Shown: positions 8,425 through 15,191 of the stretch, piece by piece | Position numbering within the stretch: the first letter of the stretch is position 1 | How the letters are laid out: the number at the start of each line of letters is the position of its first letter | Assembly: GCF_029952445.1 (NCBI RefSeq) | Contig: NZ_JAQPPK010000016.1 | Span: forward strand, 1-64,000 | Length of the DNA: 64,000 bases | Origin: Paenarthrobacter nitroguajacolicus | GTDB lineage: Bacteria; Actinomycetota; Actinomycetes; Actinomycetales; Micrococcaceae | Direction of reading: 5' to 3' | Made by a program: the position numbers and the translations under genes | Notes under the pieces: model-generated | The model's input: the letters and a program-made list of their open reading frames with translations, nothing else | Told to the model about the DNA's origin: nothing | Database searches by the model: none

Positions 8425-8694
8425 ATGGGTGCCGCAGACTACGTCGTGAGTGTCGCTGACCTCCGTGTTCATCTTTCAGACACGATCAACCGCGCCGCCT
8501 ACGGCCATGAACGGATCAGCATCACCCGGCGAGGCAAGGTTGCTGCGGTGCTCATCAGTGCTGAGGATCTTGAGCGGCTGGAACGTCTCGAAGATGAGGC
8601 GGATCTTAGAGCTCTTCATGCCGCCAAAGCAGAAGATGATGGTGCCCGGGTGAGTCTGGATGACCTTCTGGAGGAAAACGGAATCGCTCGGTGA
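8425..8694 (+). CDS. type II antitoxin, Phd/YefM family
   Basis: An 89-residue antitoxin. The N-terminal DNA-binding and dimerisation fold is recognisable from Y-V-V-S-V-A-D-L-R-V-H-L-S-D-T-I-N-R-A (6-24) and the I-T-R-R-G-K-V-A-A-V-L-I-S strand block (about 33-45). The charged, probably disordered C-terminal part (46-89) would wrap the toxin. No ribosome-binding site precedes ATG 8425 and a -10-like TAGTCT lies at the right distance for transcription to begin at the ATG, so a leaderless transcript is likely. The stop overlaps the toxin start (GTGA). It neutralises the RelE-like toxin and represses the operon. Confidence 0.9.
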   Translation: MGAADYVVSVADLRVHLSDTINRAAYGHERISITRRGKVAAVLISAEDLERLERLEDEADLRALHAAKAEDDGARVSLDDLLEENGIAR

Positions 8695-8945
8695 GCCAAT
8701 ACCGCGTGGAGTTCAGCACCCTGGCGGCAAAGCAAATTCGAAAGCTTGACCCGCCCGTTCGCCGCAAGGTGCTGCTGGCCATAGCCGAACTTGAGACCAA
8801 CCCCCGCCCTGACGGCGTGAAGAAGCTTTCCGCGGAGTCGAACGCTTGGCGGATCCGCATCGGAGACTACAGGGTCCTCTACGAGATCCACGACGGCGAA
8901 CTCGTCGTCATCATTTTCCGGGCTGCCCGCCGCGAGGCCTACTGA
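8691..8945 (+). CDS. type II toxin, RelE/ParE superfamily
   Basis: An 84-residue toxin coupled to the antitoxin by a 4-bp overlap, starting at GTG 8691. It shows the compact RelE fold: an N-terminal strand Y-R-V-E-F-S, the central K-K-L-S ... W-R-I-R-I-G-D-Y-R-V-L-Y-E-I block (about 45-66), and a final strand V-V-I-I-F-R-A-A-R-R-E-A-Y. The conserved basic residues and terminal Arg/Tyr match the ribosome-dependent mRNA interferases of the RelE/YoeB type. ParE-type gyrase poisons share the fold and cannot be excluded. It probably cleaves ribosome-bound mRNA when the antitoxin is degraded. Confidence 0.9.
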   Translation: MSQYRVEFSTLAAKQIRKLDPPVRRKVLLAIAELETNPRPDGVKKLSAESNAWRIRIGDYRVLYEIHDGELVVIIFRAARREAY

Positions 8946-8959
8946 TCTAGCCTTGGGTC

Positions 8960-10030
8960 ATGACTTCACAGCCGATCCGTACCGCCGTCGCAGGTTTTGG
9001 GCTGTCGGGCAGCGTCTTCCACGCCCCGTTCATCGCCAGCAATCCAGCCTACGCGCTGGCCGTCATTGCCACCTCGGACGAATCCCGGCAAGCCAAGGCC
9101 CGGGAAAGGTACCCCCGCGCGCAGGTAGTGGACACGCCGGAAGACATCCTTGCCCTGGCCGGACAGCTGGATCTCATCGTCCTCGGCACACCGCCCGCAA
9201 CCCACTTCCCGCTGGCCAAAGCCGCGCTGGAAGCCGGGCTCGACGTCGTCGTCGATAAGCCGTTCACCGTCCACAGCGCGCAAGGCGAGGAGCTGATCCA
9301 ACTCGCCGCCAATCTGGGCCGCGTCCTCACGGTCTACCAGAACCGGCGCTGGGACGGCGATGCACTCACCGTGCAGAAACTGCTCGACGCCGGCACGTTG
9401 GGTACCGTGACCCGGTTCGAGGTGGGGATGGAGCGCTGGGCGCCGGAGATTGCCAAGGCCTGGAAGGCAAGTGCCGCCGCTGAGGACGGCGGCGGGGTGT
9501 TGTTCGATCTCGGCACCCACGTGCTGGACCTCGCCCTGCGCTTTTTCGGCCCGGCCACCGTCACTTACTCAGAGATCGCCGCCCGCCGACCCCAGGAAAA
9601 CGCTGACGACGACGTCTTCATGGTTCTCCAGCACGATTCGGGCGTCCTCACCCATGTCACCCTCAATCTCACCAGCCATCTCCACGGTCCGCGCTTCCGC
9701 ATCCTCGGCACCGAGGGCGCATTCGCGAAGTTCGGCACCGACCCCCAGGAGCCGTTTGTCCTGGGAGGCGGGCTGCCCACGGACCCCGAGTACGGCGTCG
9801 AACCTCCCGAAAACGCCGGCACGCTGGAAGTGGACGGTCAGCGCACAACCTTTCCCACCGAGCGCGGCGCCTACCCGGAGTTCTACCGTCTCCTCGCGGA
9901 AAAGCTCGACGACGGCGGCACCGCCTCCCAGCGCCCCGCACCGGTGGATCCGGCTGGCCCGGTAGAGGTTCTGAAGCTGATCGAACAAGCCCGGGCACTG
10001 GCTTCAAAAGAAATTTCCGCAAAGGCGTAA
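8960..10030 (+). CDS. Gfo/Idh/MocA-family NAD(P)-dependent oxidoreductase
   Basis: A 356-residue cytoplasmic dehydrogenase. The Rossmann glycine loop is G-F-G-L-S-G (residues 12-17), followed by S-V-F-H-A-P-F, and the conserved catalytic-region lysine sits in V-D-K-P-F (K100). The C-terminal alpha/beta domain includes the D-L-G-T-H-V-L-D-L-A segment that supplies the second conserved histidine. The family oxidises or reduces sugars, inositols and related polyols; this subgroup (G-x-G-x-S-G-x-x-F-H) resembles E. coli YdgJ-like proteins. It follows the toxin by 14 bases, but any functional link is unlikely. The ribosome site before ATG 8960 is weak. Substrate unknown. Confidence 0.88.
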   Translation: MTSQPIRTAVAGFGLSGSVFHAPFIASNPAYALAVIATSDESRQAKARERYPRAQVVDTPEDILALAGQLDLIVLGTPPATHFPLAKAALEAGLDVVVDKPFTVHSAQGEELIQLAANLGRVLTVYQNRRWDGDALTVQKLLDAGTLGTVTRFEVGMERWAPEIAKAWKASAAAEDGGGVLFDLGTHVLDLALRFFGPATVTYSEIAARRPQENADDDVFMVLQHDSGVLTHVTLNLTSHLHGPRFRILGTEGAFAKFGTDPQEPFVLGGGLPTDPEYGVEPPENAGTLEVDGQRTTFPTERGAYPEFYRLLAEKLDDGGTASQRPAPVDPAGPVEVLKLIEQARALASKEISAKA

Positions 10031-10061
10031 CCTCACCGACGCCCCCAGCGATGTAAAGGGA

Positions 10062-10114
10062 GTGCGGGCCACGTCCGCACGCTGATCATCCGGCAGCTTT
10101 CCAACAGCTGCCGG
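10062..10114 (+). promoter_or_regulatory. two hairpins upstream of the ECF-linked secreted protein gene
   Basis: GTGCGG/CCGCAC (10062-10080) and CCGGCAGCT/AGCTGCCGG (10090-10114) are adjacent inverted repeats. A TGTAA followed 15 bases later by CGTCC (10052-10076) resembles an ECF-type -35/-10 pair. The second hairpin could instead end the upstream oxidoreductase transcript. Both readings are tentative. Confidence 0.35.
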
Positions 10115-10146
10115 GGCAATCCCAAAATCGTTTGTCGGAGGGTCTC

Positions 10147-10869
10147 ATGTCCTTGTTCACTGTCCTTGCCACCAGCAAAGTCGCCGCAGGCGTCCTGGCT
10201 GCCGGAGCTGTAGCTGTCGGCGGAACCGGCGTCGCCGCCTTCAATGGCGCCCTTCCCACTGAAATCCAGCAGACCGCGCACGACGTCGTCGGCGCCCCTG
10301 CCCCCATCGCCGAGCAGAAGGCCGCTGATGCAGCCGACGCGGCCGAAACCGCCAAGGCCAAGGCAGCCGACGCCGTAGAGACCGCCCAGGCAACGGCGAA
10401 GGATGCCGCAGAAGCCGGCCAGGCCAAGACCACGGACGCCGCAGCCGCCGCCAAGGATGCCAAGGCTGCACTGGAAGACGCCACGTCCCCTGAAGCATTC
10501 GGTCTCTGCACCGCGTTCCTCAACGGTGGACTCAAGGCCGACGCCAAGGTTCCCGGCTTCAAGTCCCTGGCCATTGCTGCCGGTGGCGAAGCCAACGTTG
10601 ACGCACACTGCACCGCCGTGGTGGAAGCCGGCAAGGCTGCCGGCCTGAAGGCTGACGGCAACGCCAAGGCAAACGCCGACGCCGACGCTTCCGTGTCGTC
10701 CGAGCTTCCGGCCACGCCGGCGGTTCCGGCTGTCCCCGCCGTGCCTGCTGTTCCGGCCACGCCTGCCGTGCCCGCTGTTCCGGCAGTTCCCGCCGTCCCG
10801 TCGCTGCCCACCCAGGTTCCCACTGATGTTCCGGTGGTTCACGACGCACCCGTCGATTCTGTCCGCTAA
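10147..10869 (+). CDS. Ala-rich helical membrane/secreted protein with C-terminal VPA repeats, unknown function
   Basis: A 240-residue protein starting at ATG 10147, which follows a clear GGAGG. Residues 10-35 form an Ala/Gly-rich hydrophobic segment ending in A-A-F-N-G-A-L-P. Residues 55-115 are an Ala/Lys/Asp/Glu-rich amphipathic helix resembling LEA-type repeats. A small conserved-looking core follows with two cysteines (F-G-L-C and D-A-H-C, about 120 and 157) that could form a disulfide outside the cell. Residues 195-225 are a V-P-A/T-P-A repeat, a likely wall-spanning spacer. It precedes an ECF sigma factor and a membrane anti-sigma-like gene and shares a juxtamembrane motif with the latter, so it is probably a target or partner of that system. 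I know no named family. Confidence 0.75.
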   Translation: MSLFTVLATSKVAAGVLAAGAVAVGGTGVAAFNGALPTEIQQTAHDVVGAPAPIAEQKAADAADAAETAKAKAADAVETAQATAKDAAEAGQAKTTDAAAAAKDAKAALEDATSPEAFGLCTAFLNGGLKADAKVPGFKSLAIAAGGEANVDAHCTAVVEAGKAAGLKADGNAKANADADASVSSELPATPAVPAVPAVPAVPATPAVPAVPAVPAVPSLPTQVPTDVPVVHDAPVDSVR

Positions 10870-10893
10870 GCCCCCAGCGGCTACGGTTTAACG

Positions 10894-10928
10894 GCAGGGC
10901 TCCTTGGCTTGATGACAAGGAGCCCTGC
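10894..10928 (+). terminator. perfect 13-bp terminator hairpin between the Ala-rich protein gene and the ECF sigma gene
   Basis: GCAGGGCTCCTTG and CAAGGAGCCCTGC pair without mismatch around a 9-base loop, 25 bases past the stop. The sigma factor gene therefore needs its own promoter. Confidence 0.85.
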
Positions 10929-10957
10929 TACATAACGCGGGATGGAGGCGTCCACGG

Positions 10958-11509
10958 GTGCTTGAACCCTTGGCTGAGGAGTACGTGCAGGCGGATCATG
11001 ATGATCCCGCCCTGCTCTTCACGGCTGCCTACAACGCCTTCTCCGGTCCGGTCCTCGGGTATCTCAAAGCGCGCGGCGTGGACGATCCCGAGGCCGTGAC
11101 GCAGGATGTTTTTCTTGCCCTCTATCCCAAGCTGGACACGCTCCAGGGCGGGCTTCAGGGCGCGCGGACTTTGCTGTTCACCATCGCGCATGCCCGCCTG
11201 GTGGACCACTACCGCAAGCGTGAACGGACCCCCGACTCCACCCCCTACGAAGCGGATTTTGACGCCCGGCGCTCGCCGTCGGCGGAAGACCAGGCTTTCG
11301 GCAGGGCATCCGGCCTAGGGGTTACGGAAATTTTGGAGGACCTCGCCGAGGATTACCGCGAGGTCCTGGCACTGAGGGTCGTTGCCGACCTGTCGGTGGA
11401 AGAAACAGCGGAGATCATGGGTAAATCCCAAGGAGCCGTAAAACAACTGCAGCGCAGGGCATTGGGCGCACTGAAAAAACGTGCGCTACTAAGGAACGGC
11501 ACATCATGA
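10958..11509 (+). CDS. ECF-type RNA polymerase sigma factor
   Basis: A 183-residue sigma-70-family factor with only regions 2 and 4. Region 2 spans about residues 17-88 (core helix around V-T-Q-D-V-F-L-A-L-Y; T-L-L-F-T-I-A-H-A-R-L-V-D-H-Y-R-K-R is the region 2.3/2.4 helix). Region 4 (about 128-178) has the helix-turn-helix V-E-E-T-A-E-I-M-G-K-S-Q-G-A-V-K-Q-L-Q-R-R-A. It starts at GTG 10958 with GGAGG nine bases upstream. The downstream gene overlaps by four bases and encodes a membrane protein that fits the position of an anti-sigma factor. It would redirect RNA polymerase on an envelope signal. The ECF subgroup cannot be assigned by eye. Confidence 0.9.
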   Translation: MLEPLAEEYVQADHDDPALLFTAAYNAFSGPVLGYLKARGVDDPEAVTQDVFLALYPKLDTLQGGLQGARTLLFTIAHARLVDHYRKRERTPDSTPYEADFDARRSPSAEDQAFGRASGLGVTEILEDLAEDYREVLALRVVADLSVEETAEIMGKSQGAVKQLQRRALGALKKRALLRNGTS

Positions 11510-12318
11510 GCGAAAACACCGCACCCCGCCGCGGCAATGACCAGCAGGTGGTCGATTCCCTGCTGGCTGACGCCGGGCTGGAGGGCAACAGCGATCTTCG
11601 CACGGAACTTCTCGAGCTCCGTTCCCTGGCCAACACCGCCCCGATGCCGTCCGATGCCGTCCGTGCTCTGATGGCTGGCGGTCCCGCGACCACCGTGCTG
11701 CAGCTCGCCCCTGCTGAGGAGCCGGCCGACGAGCCAGCCCGTGGGGTGCACGATGCCCCGATCGATGAGTTGGCTGCGCGCCGGAGGAGGAAGCGCCGCA
11801 CGGCGATCGCCGGCCTGGCCGTAGCCGTTTCCCTCGCAGGAGGGGCGACGGCGGCTGCGGCCTCCGAGGGCGGCCTTCCCGGAGCTTTCCAGCACCTTGG
11901 CGCAGCCATCGGTTCTGTGGTCTCGCAGCTTGCGCCGGGCACGGGCAACGCGCCACAACCCAACGTACCCGGAGGATCGACACCAGGGCAGGGCCCCGCG
12001 CAGCAGGAGAGCCAACCCGCCGTCGTCCCGGGCCAGCCCGCGCCAACCCCGGCAGCCCCCACAGCTCCCGCCGGAACAGCCCAGACTGACCCACATGCGA
12101 CCCCGGGTGGGAACCAGTCCCAGGCTCCCAAGGGCCCGGCGCATACGGAGCCGGGAAAGGGCGTGATTCCCGCGGCGCCGTCTTTGCCGGTTACGCCTCC
12201 GGACATCGACCCCTCCAAGCTGGATCCCTCCAAGCTTGAACCGTCGAACATCCCCGTCCCGGTTCCCTCGCAGCTGATCCCGACCCTCCCGGAAGGCCCG
12301 AAGGCCCCCGCGAAATGA
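11506..12318 (+). CDS. single-pass membrane protein, probable anti-sigma factor for the upstream ECF sigma
   Basis: A 270-residue protein whose ATG overlaps the sigma stop (ATGA). The cytoplasmic part (1-95) is helical and acidic, with no His-x3-Cys-x2-Cys zinc motif, so it would be an atypical anti-sigma domain. A basic stop-transfer stretch A-R-R-R-R-K-R-R (about 91-98) precedes one membrane helix (99-122). The outer part is Pro/Gln/Ala-rich and ends with D-P-S-K-L repeats. The segment after the helix, G-G-A-T-A-A-A-A-S-E-G-G-L-P, resembles the same region of the 10147-10869 protein. Anti-sigma function is inferred from overlap and topology only. Confidence 0.65.
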   Translation: MSENTAPRRGNDQQVVDSLLADAGLEGNSDLRTELLELRSLANTAPMPSDAVRALMAGGPATTVLQLAPAEEPADEPARGVHDAPIDELAARRRRKRRTAIAGLAVAVSLAGGATAAAASEGGLPGAFQHLGAAIGSVVSQLAPGTGNAPQPNVPGGSTPGQGPAQQESQPAVVPGQPAPTPAAPTAPAGTAQTDPHATPGGNQSQAPKGPAHTEPGKGVIPAAPSLPVTPPDIDPSKLDPSKLEPSNIPVPVPSQLIPTLPEGPKAPAK

Positions 12319-12321
12319 CAT

Positions 12322-12356
12322 TTAATGCCAATGTTGAGCGCCAACATCGGCATTAA
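12322..12356 (+). terminator. terminator of the ECF operon
   Basis: TTAATGCC-A-ATGTTG pairs with CAACAT-C-GGCATTAA, giving a 15-position stem with one mismatch and a 5-base loop, starting 4 bases after the stop. Confidence 0.8.
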
Positions 12357-12380
12357 GTGCCAAGTCGGCGCCGGTTAAAC

Positions 12381-12429
12381 CACGACGGCGGGGTGCGGCT
12401 TCGTGTGGAAGCTGCACCCCGCCGTCGTG
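12381..12429 (-). terminator. terminator of the alanine dehydrogenase gene
   Basis: CACGACGGCGGGGTGC pairs perfectly with GCACCCCGCCGTCGTG (16 bp, 17-base loop). It lies 19 bases past the ald stop on the minus strand and back-to-back with the previous terminator. Confidence 0.85.
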
Positions 12430-12447
12430 CGGTTGTGGTTCTGCCGG

Positions 12448-13566
12448 TTAGGCGGAAACCAGGCTGTGCCAGTCGTTGACGAGGGGCAGGTTGTGCGCCT
12501 CGGAAACGGAGTGGTGTGCCACGTGGCCCGCGGCGATGTTGAGGCCTGCAGCCAGGGCGGGGTCGCGGTCGAAGGCGGCCTTGACGCCCAGATTGGCCAG
12601 TGCCACCGCGTAGCGCAGGGTGACGTTGGTCAGTGCGTACGTGGAGGTGTTCGGAACGGCGCCAGGCATGTTGGCAACGCAGTAGAAGATCGAGTTGTGG
12701 ACCTTGTACGTCGGTTCCTGGTGGGTGGTGGGGTGTGTGTCCTCGAAGCAACCGCCCTGGTCCACTGCGATGTCAACCAGGACCGAGCCCGGCTTCATGC
12801 GGGACACGAGGTCGTTGGTGACCAGTTTGGGAGCCTTGGCGCCCGGGATCAGGACGGAGCCGATCACGAGATCTGCGTCGATGACTGACTTCTCGATCTC
12901 GTAGGCGTTGGAGGCAACGGTCTTCAGGCGGCCCTGGTAGAGGGCGTCCAGTTCGCGCAACCGGTTGATGTTGATGTCCATGATGGTGACATCGGCACCG
13001 AGGCCCAGCGCCATGGCAGCGGCGTTGGTTCCCGCAACACCCGCGCCGAGGACAACAACCTTGGCCGGGCGCACGCCCGGTACGCCGCCCAGGAGGACGC
13101 CCTTGCCGCCGGCCGGAGCCATGAGCGAGGAAGCGCCGACAACCACGGACAGGCGGCCTGCGACCTCGGACATCGGTGCCAGGAGCGGAAGGGTGCGGCC
13201 TTCCTGCACGGTTTCGTAGGCGATGGCTGTGACACCGGAGTTGATGAGCTCGGCGGTGAGCTCGGGTTCTGCGGCGAGGTGCAGGTAGGTGAAGAGGATC
13301 AGGCCCTTGCGGAAGCGGTGGTACTCGGCCTTGATGGGTTCTTTGACCTTCATGACCATGTCGGCACGGCCCCACACGTCATCGGCTTCGTTGACGATTT
13401 CGGCGCCGGCGATCGAGTATTCCTCGTCGGTGATGCCCGAGCCCAGGCCTGCGCCGCGCTCAACCAGAACGGTGTGTCCGTGGGTGCGGAACTCGTGGAC
13501 TCCGGCAGCGGTGATGGCTACACGGAACTCGTTGTTCTTGATTTCTTTGGGGACGCCGATGATCAT
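12448..13566 (-). CDS. ald: alanine dehydrogenase
   Basis: A 372-residue NAD-dependent enzyme that interconverts L-alanine with pyruvate and ammonia in the cytoplasm. The catalytic lysine and histidine known from the Mycobacterium enzyme fall at the same positions (K75 in M-K-V-K-E-P; H96 in T-Y-L-H-L). The Rossmann loop is G-A-G-V-A-G (about 174-179). The C-terminal signature D-Q-G-G-C-F-E-D-T-H-P-T-T-H and the M-P-G-A-V-P-N-T-S-T block are intact, and the length matches the family. It is monocistronic, closed by a strong terminator, and divergent from a PucR-type regulator. That pairing parallels Bacillus AdeR-ald, so alanine-dependent activation is likely. Confidence 0.97.
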   Translation of the reverse strand: MIIGVPKEIKNNEFRVAITAAGVHEFRTHGHTVLVERGAGLGSGITDEEYSIAGAEIVNEADDVWGRADMVMKVKEPIKAEYHRFRKGLILFTYLHLAAEPELTAELINSGVTAIAYETVQEGRTLPLLAPMSEVAGRLSVVVGASSLMAPAGGKGVLLGGVPGVRPAKVVVLGAGVAGTNAAAMALGLGADVTIMDININRLRELDALYQGRLKTVASNAYEIEKSVIDADLVIGSVLIPGAKAPKLVTNDLVSRMKPGSVLVDIAVDQGGCFEDTHPTTHQEPTYKVHNSIFYCVANMPGAVPNTSTYALTNVTLRYAVALANLGVKAAFDRDPALAAGLNIAAGHVAHHSVSEAHNLPLVNDWHSLVSA

Positions 13567-13716
13567 TTGCTGGCTCCATCGTTAGCGGCCTGTTCGGCCG
13601 AATATGTACTGCGGGCTGTGATTCCAGAATAAATCCGGCTGTGAGGCAGGCGACATGGATTCCCAGCGGCTCAGAGATCGGAACCCCGGAAAATCAAGGA
13701 AGTCGGCGCCTCCTGT

Positions 13717-13730
13717 TCGACATTTGTCGA
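13717..13730. promoter_or_regulatory. palindromic site in the ald-pucR intergenic region
   Basis: TCGACA-TT-TGTCGA is a perfect 14-bp inverted repeat in the 208-bp divergent region, followed by CTCGAG four bases later. It is a plausible binding site for the PucR-type regulator encoded at 13775. Confidence 0.5.
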
Positions 13731-13774
13731 GTGCTCGAGCGTCAGGTGTCGCCTGCTGTTGGTACGCTGTCCGG

Positions 13775-14989
13775 ATGCAGCAGGACGTGGAACAGATCGT
13801 TGAACGGGTGGCGTTGAGGCTGGGGCGCGGACTGTCCCTGGAGGACCTCGACGGTGTCCTCCTCGCGTACAGCTCCAACCAGTCCCACGCCGACCGCGTC
13901 CGCGTGAATTTCCTCCTGAGCAAGCGCGTCCCGGGTGACGTCAGTGCGTGGCAGCTCTCGCACGGTATCTCGACGGCGGTGCGTCCGGTGGTGGTCCCGG
14001 CCAACGATGAGCTGGGAATGCTGGGCCGCGTCTGTGTGCCACTCCTGGTCCGCGGATTCCGGGTGGGGTACTTATGGGTCCAGCAGGACCTTGAGGAGCA
14101 AAGCGCGACGGCGATCCTCGCCCAGTTGCCCGGCGTTCGTGACGAACTGGACCTGTTGGCCGGCTTGCTCCTGGACTCGAACACGGCCGAGTCGGAGTTC
14201 CGGCGCAGGCGCGAGCAGGAGTTCCTCTCGGCGTGCGGCGGGGAATCGAACGCCGTCGCAGCCGTTGCCGGTTGGAAGGAAATCCAAGGCCGGGGTCCCT
14301 GGCAATTGGTGACCATCCTGGACCCCGACGGTGCCCGCTCCGACGTCGACCCCATTGCCGCAACGCTGACGCACCGCTCGGCCGCGCTGCAATCCACCAT
14401 TGGCGTCAACGCAGCCCTGTTCAGCGCCGGTACGGAAACCCATTCGGTGGTCCTGTTCAGGGAATCCGGCGGCAGGGCCGACCACGCGCAGGTCCTCGTC
14501 CATTACCAGCTTGAGCTCGCCAAGCGCGCCGGAAGGGCGGTGGACCGCGTGATCCTGGGGATCAGCGAACCGTTCCAGGTGATCCGCCAGCTTGCAGGGG
14601 CTTACCGCCAGTCCAAGGTTGCCGCCCAGGCGGCCGCCGTGGACGCACAGCTCGGTGAATTGGTGGACAGCCGGGCCGTGGGCGTTTACCAGCTGTTCGA
14701 TCGCTTGCTGGCTCCGGGCGGCTGGGACGATACCGGCTCGGTGCATTTCCGGACGCTCGAGGAACAGGACAAGAACGGGGAGCTCCTCCCGGTCCTGGAA
14801 CTCCTCTACGACAACGACGGTGCCGTGCAGGACGTCGCCGCGAAACTCCACCTCCACAGGAGCAGCATTTACAACAGGCTGGGGCGTATCCGCCAGCTGA
14901 TCGGGGCCGATCCGCTGAACGGCGACATCCGGCTCGAGCTGCACGCTGCCCTCAAGGCGCGGCGCTGGGCCGGGAGGCCCCGGATCTGA
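13775..14989 (+). CDS. PucR/CdaR-family transcriptional regulator, probable AdeR-like activator of ald
   Basis: A 404-residue regulator. The last about 60 residues hold the PucR C-terminal helix-turn-helix (V-Q-D-V-A-A-K-L-H-L-H-R-S-S-I-Y-N-R-L-G-R-I), preceded by a GGDEF-like/CdaR middle domain and an N-terminal sensory part. ATG 13775 is preferred over in-frame codons back to 13655, because the extra segment is basic and unlike the family, and TACGCT about 10 bases before 13775 could serve as -10 for a leaderless message. It is divergent from ald. In Bacillus subtilis a PucR-type protein (AdeR) activates ald in response to alanine, and the arrangement here suggests the same. Confidence 0.85.
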   Translation: MQQDVEQIVERVALRLGRGLSLEDLDGVLLAYSSNQSHADRVRVNFLLSKRVPGDVSAWQLSHGISTAVRPVVVPANDELGMLGRVCVPLLVRGFRVGYLWVQQDLEEQSATAILAQLPGVRDELDLLAGLLLDSNTAESEFRRRREQEFLSACGGESNAVAAVAGWKEIQGRGPWQLVTILDPDGARSDVDPIAATLTHRSAALQSTIGVNAALFSAGTETHSVVLFRESGGRADHAQVLVHYQLELAKRAGRAVDRVILGISEPFQVIRQLAGAYRQSKVAAQAAAVDAQLGELVDSRAVGVYQLFDRLLAPGGWDDTGSVHFRTLEEQDKNGELLPVLELLYDNDGAVQDVAAKLHLHRSSIYNRLGRIRQLIGADPLNGDIRLELHAALKARRWAGRPRI

Positions 14990-15025
14990 GACCGCAACGA
15001 ATCCACGATCCGGGCCCAAAGAAGA

Positions 15026-15053
15026 AGGCGGGCACCCATGTGGGTGCCCGCCT
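15026..15053 (+). terminator. terminator of the PucR regulator gene
   Basis: AGGCGGGCACCCA and TGGGTGCCCGCCT are perfect complements with a minimal loop, followed by CATTTCTTG. Bases 15054-15191 between here and the next gene show nothing else I can name. Confidence 0.85.
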
Positions 15054-15191
15054 CATTTCTTGTTGCCTAGGAGCGCTTCAGCCGCTGGCAGCTCCAGCGG
15101 CCCAGTCGACGTCGGAACGTGGCCGTGCGGCTGCTGCTGCAGTACCGCCCATGCCATCCGGTGTGCACGCTGGTTCGCGGCAGCCGGATGC

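Noticed and set aside
8214..8426. 70-codon minus-strand frame with G-Y-Y-V-K-E repeats
   Set aside because: It is created by the 63-bp period of the tandem repeat, starts inside the antitoxin promoter and has no ribosome site.
10700..10815. Possible CRISPR-like short repeats
   Set aside because: These are in-frame V-P-A codons of a protein; there are no spacers and no cas genes.
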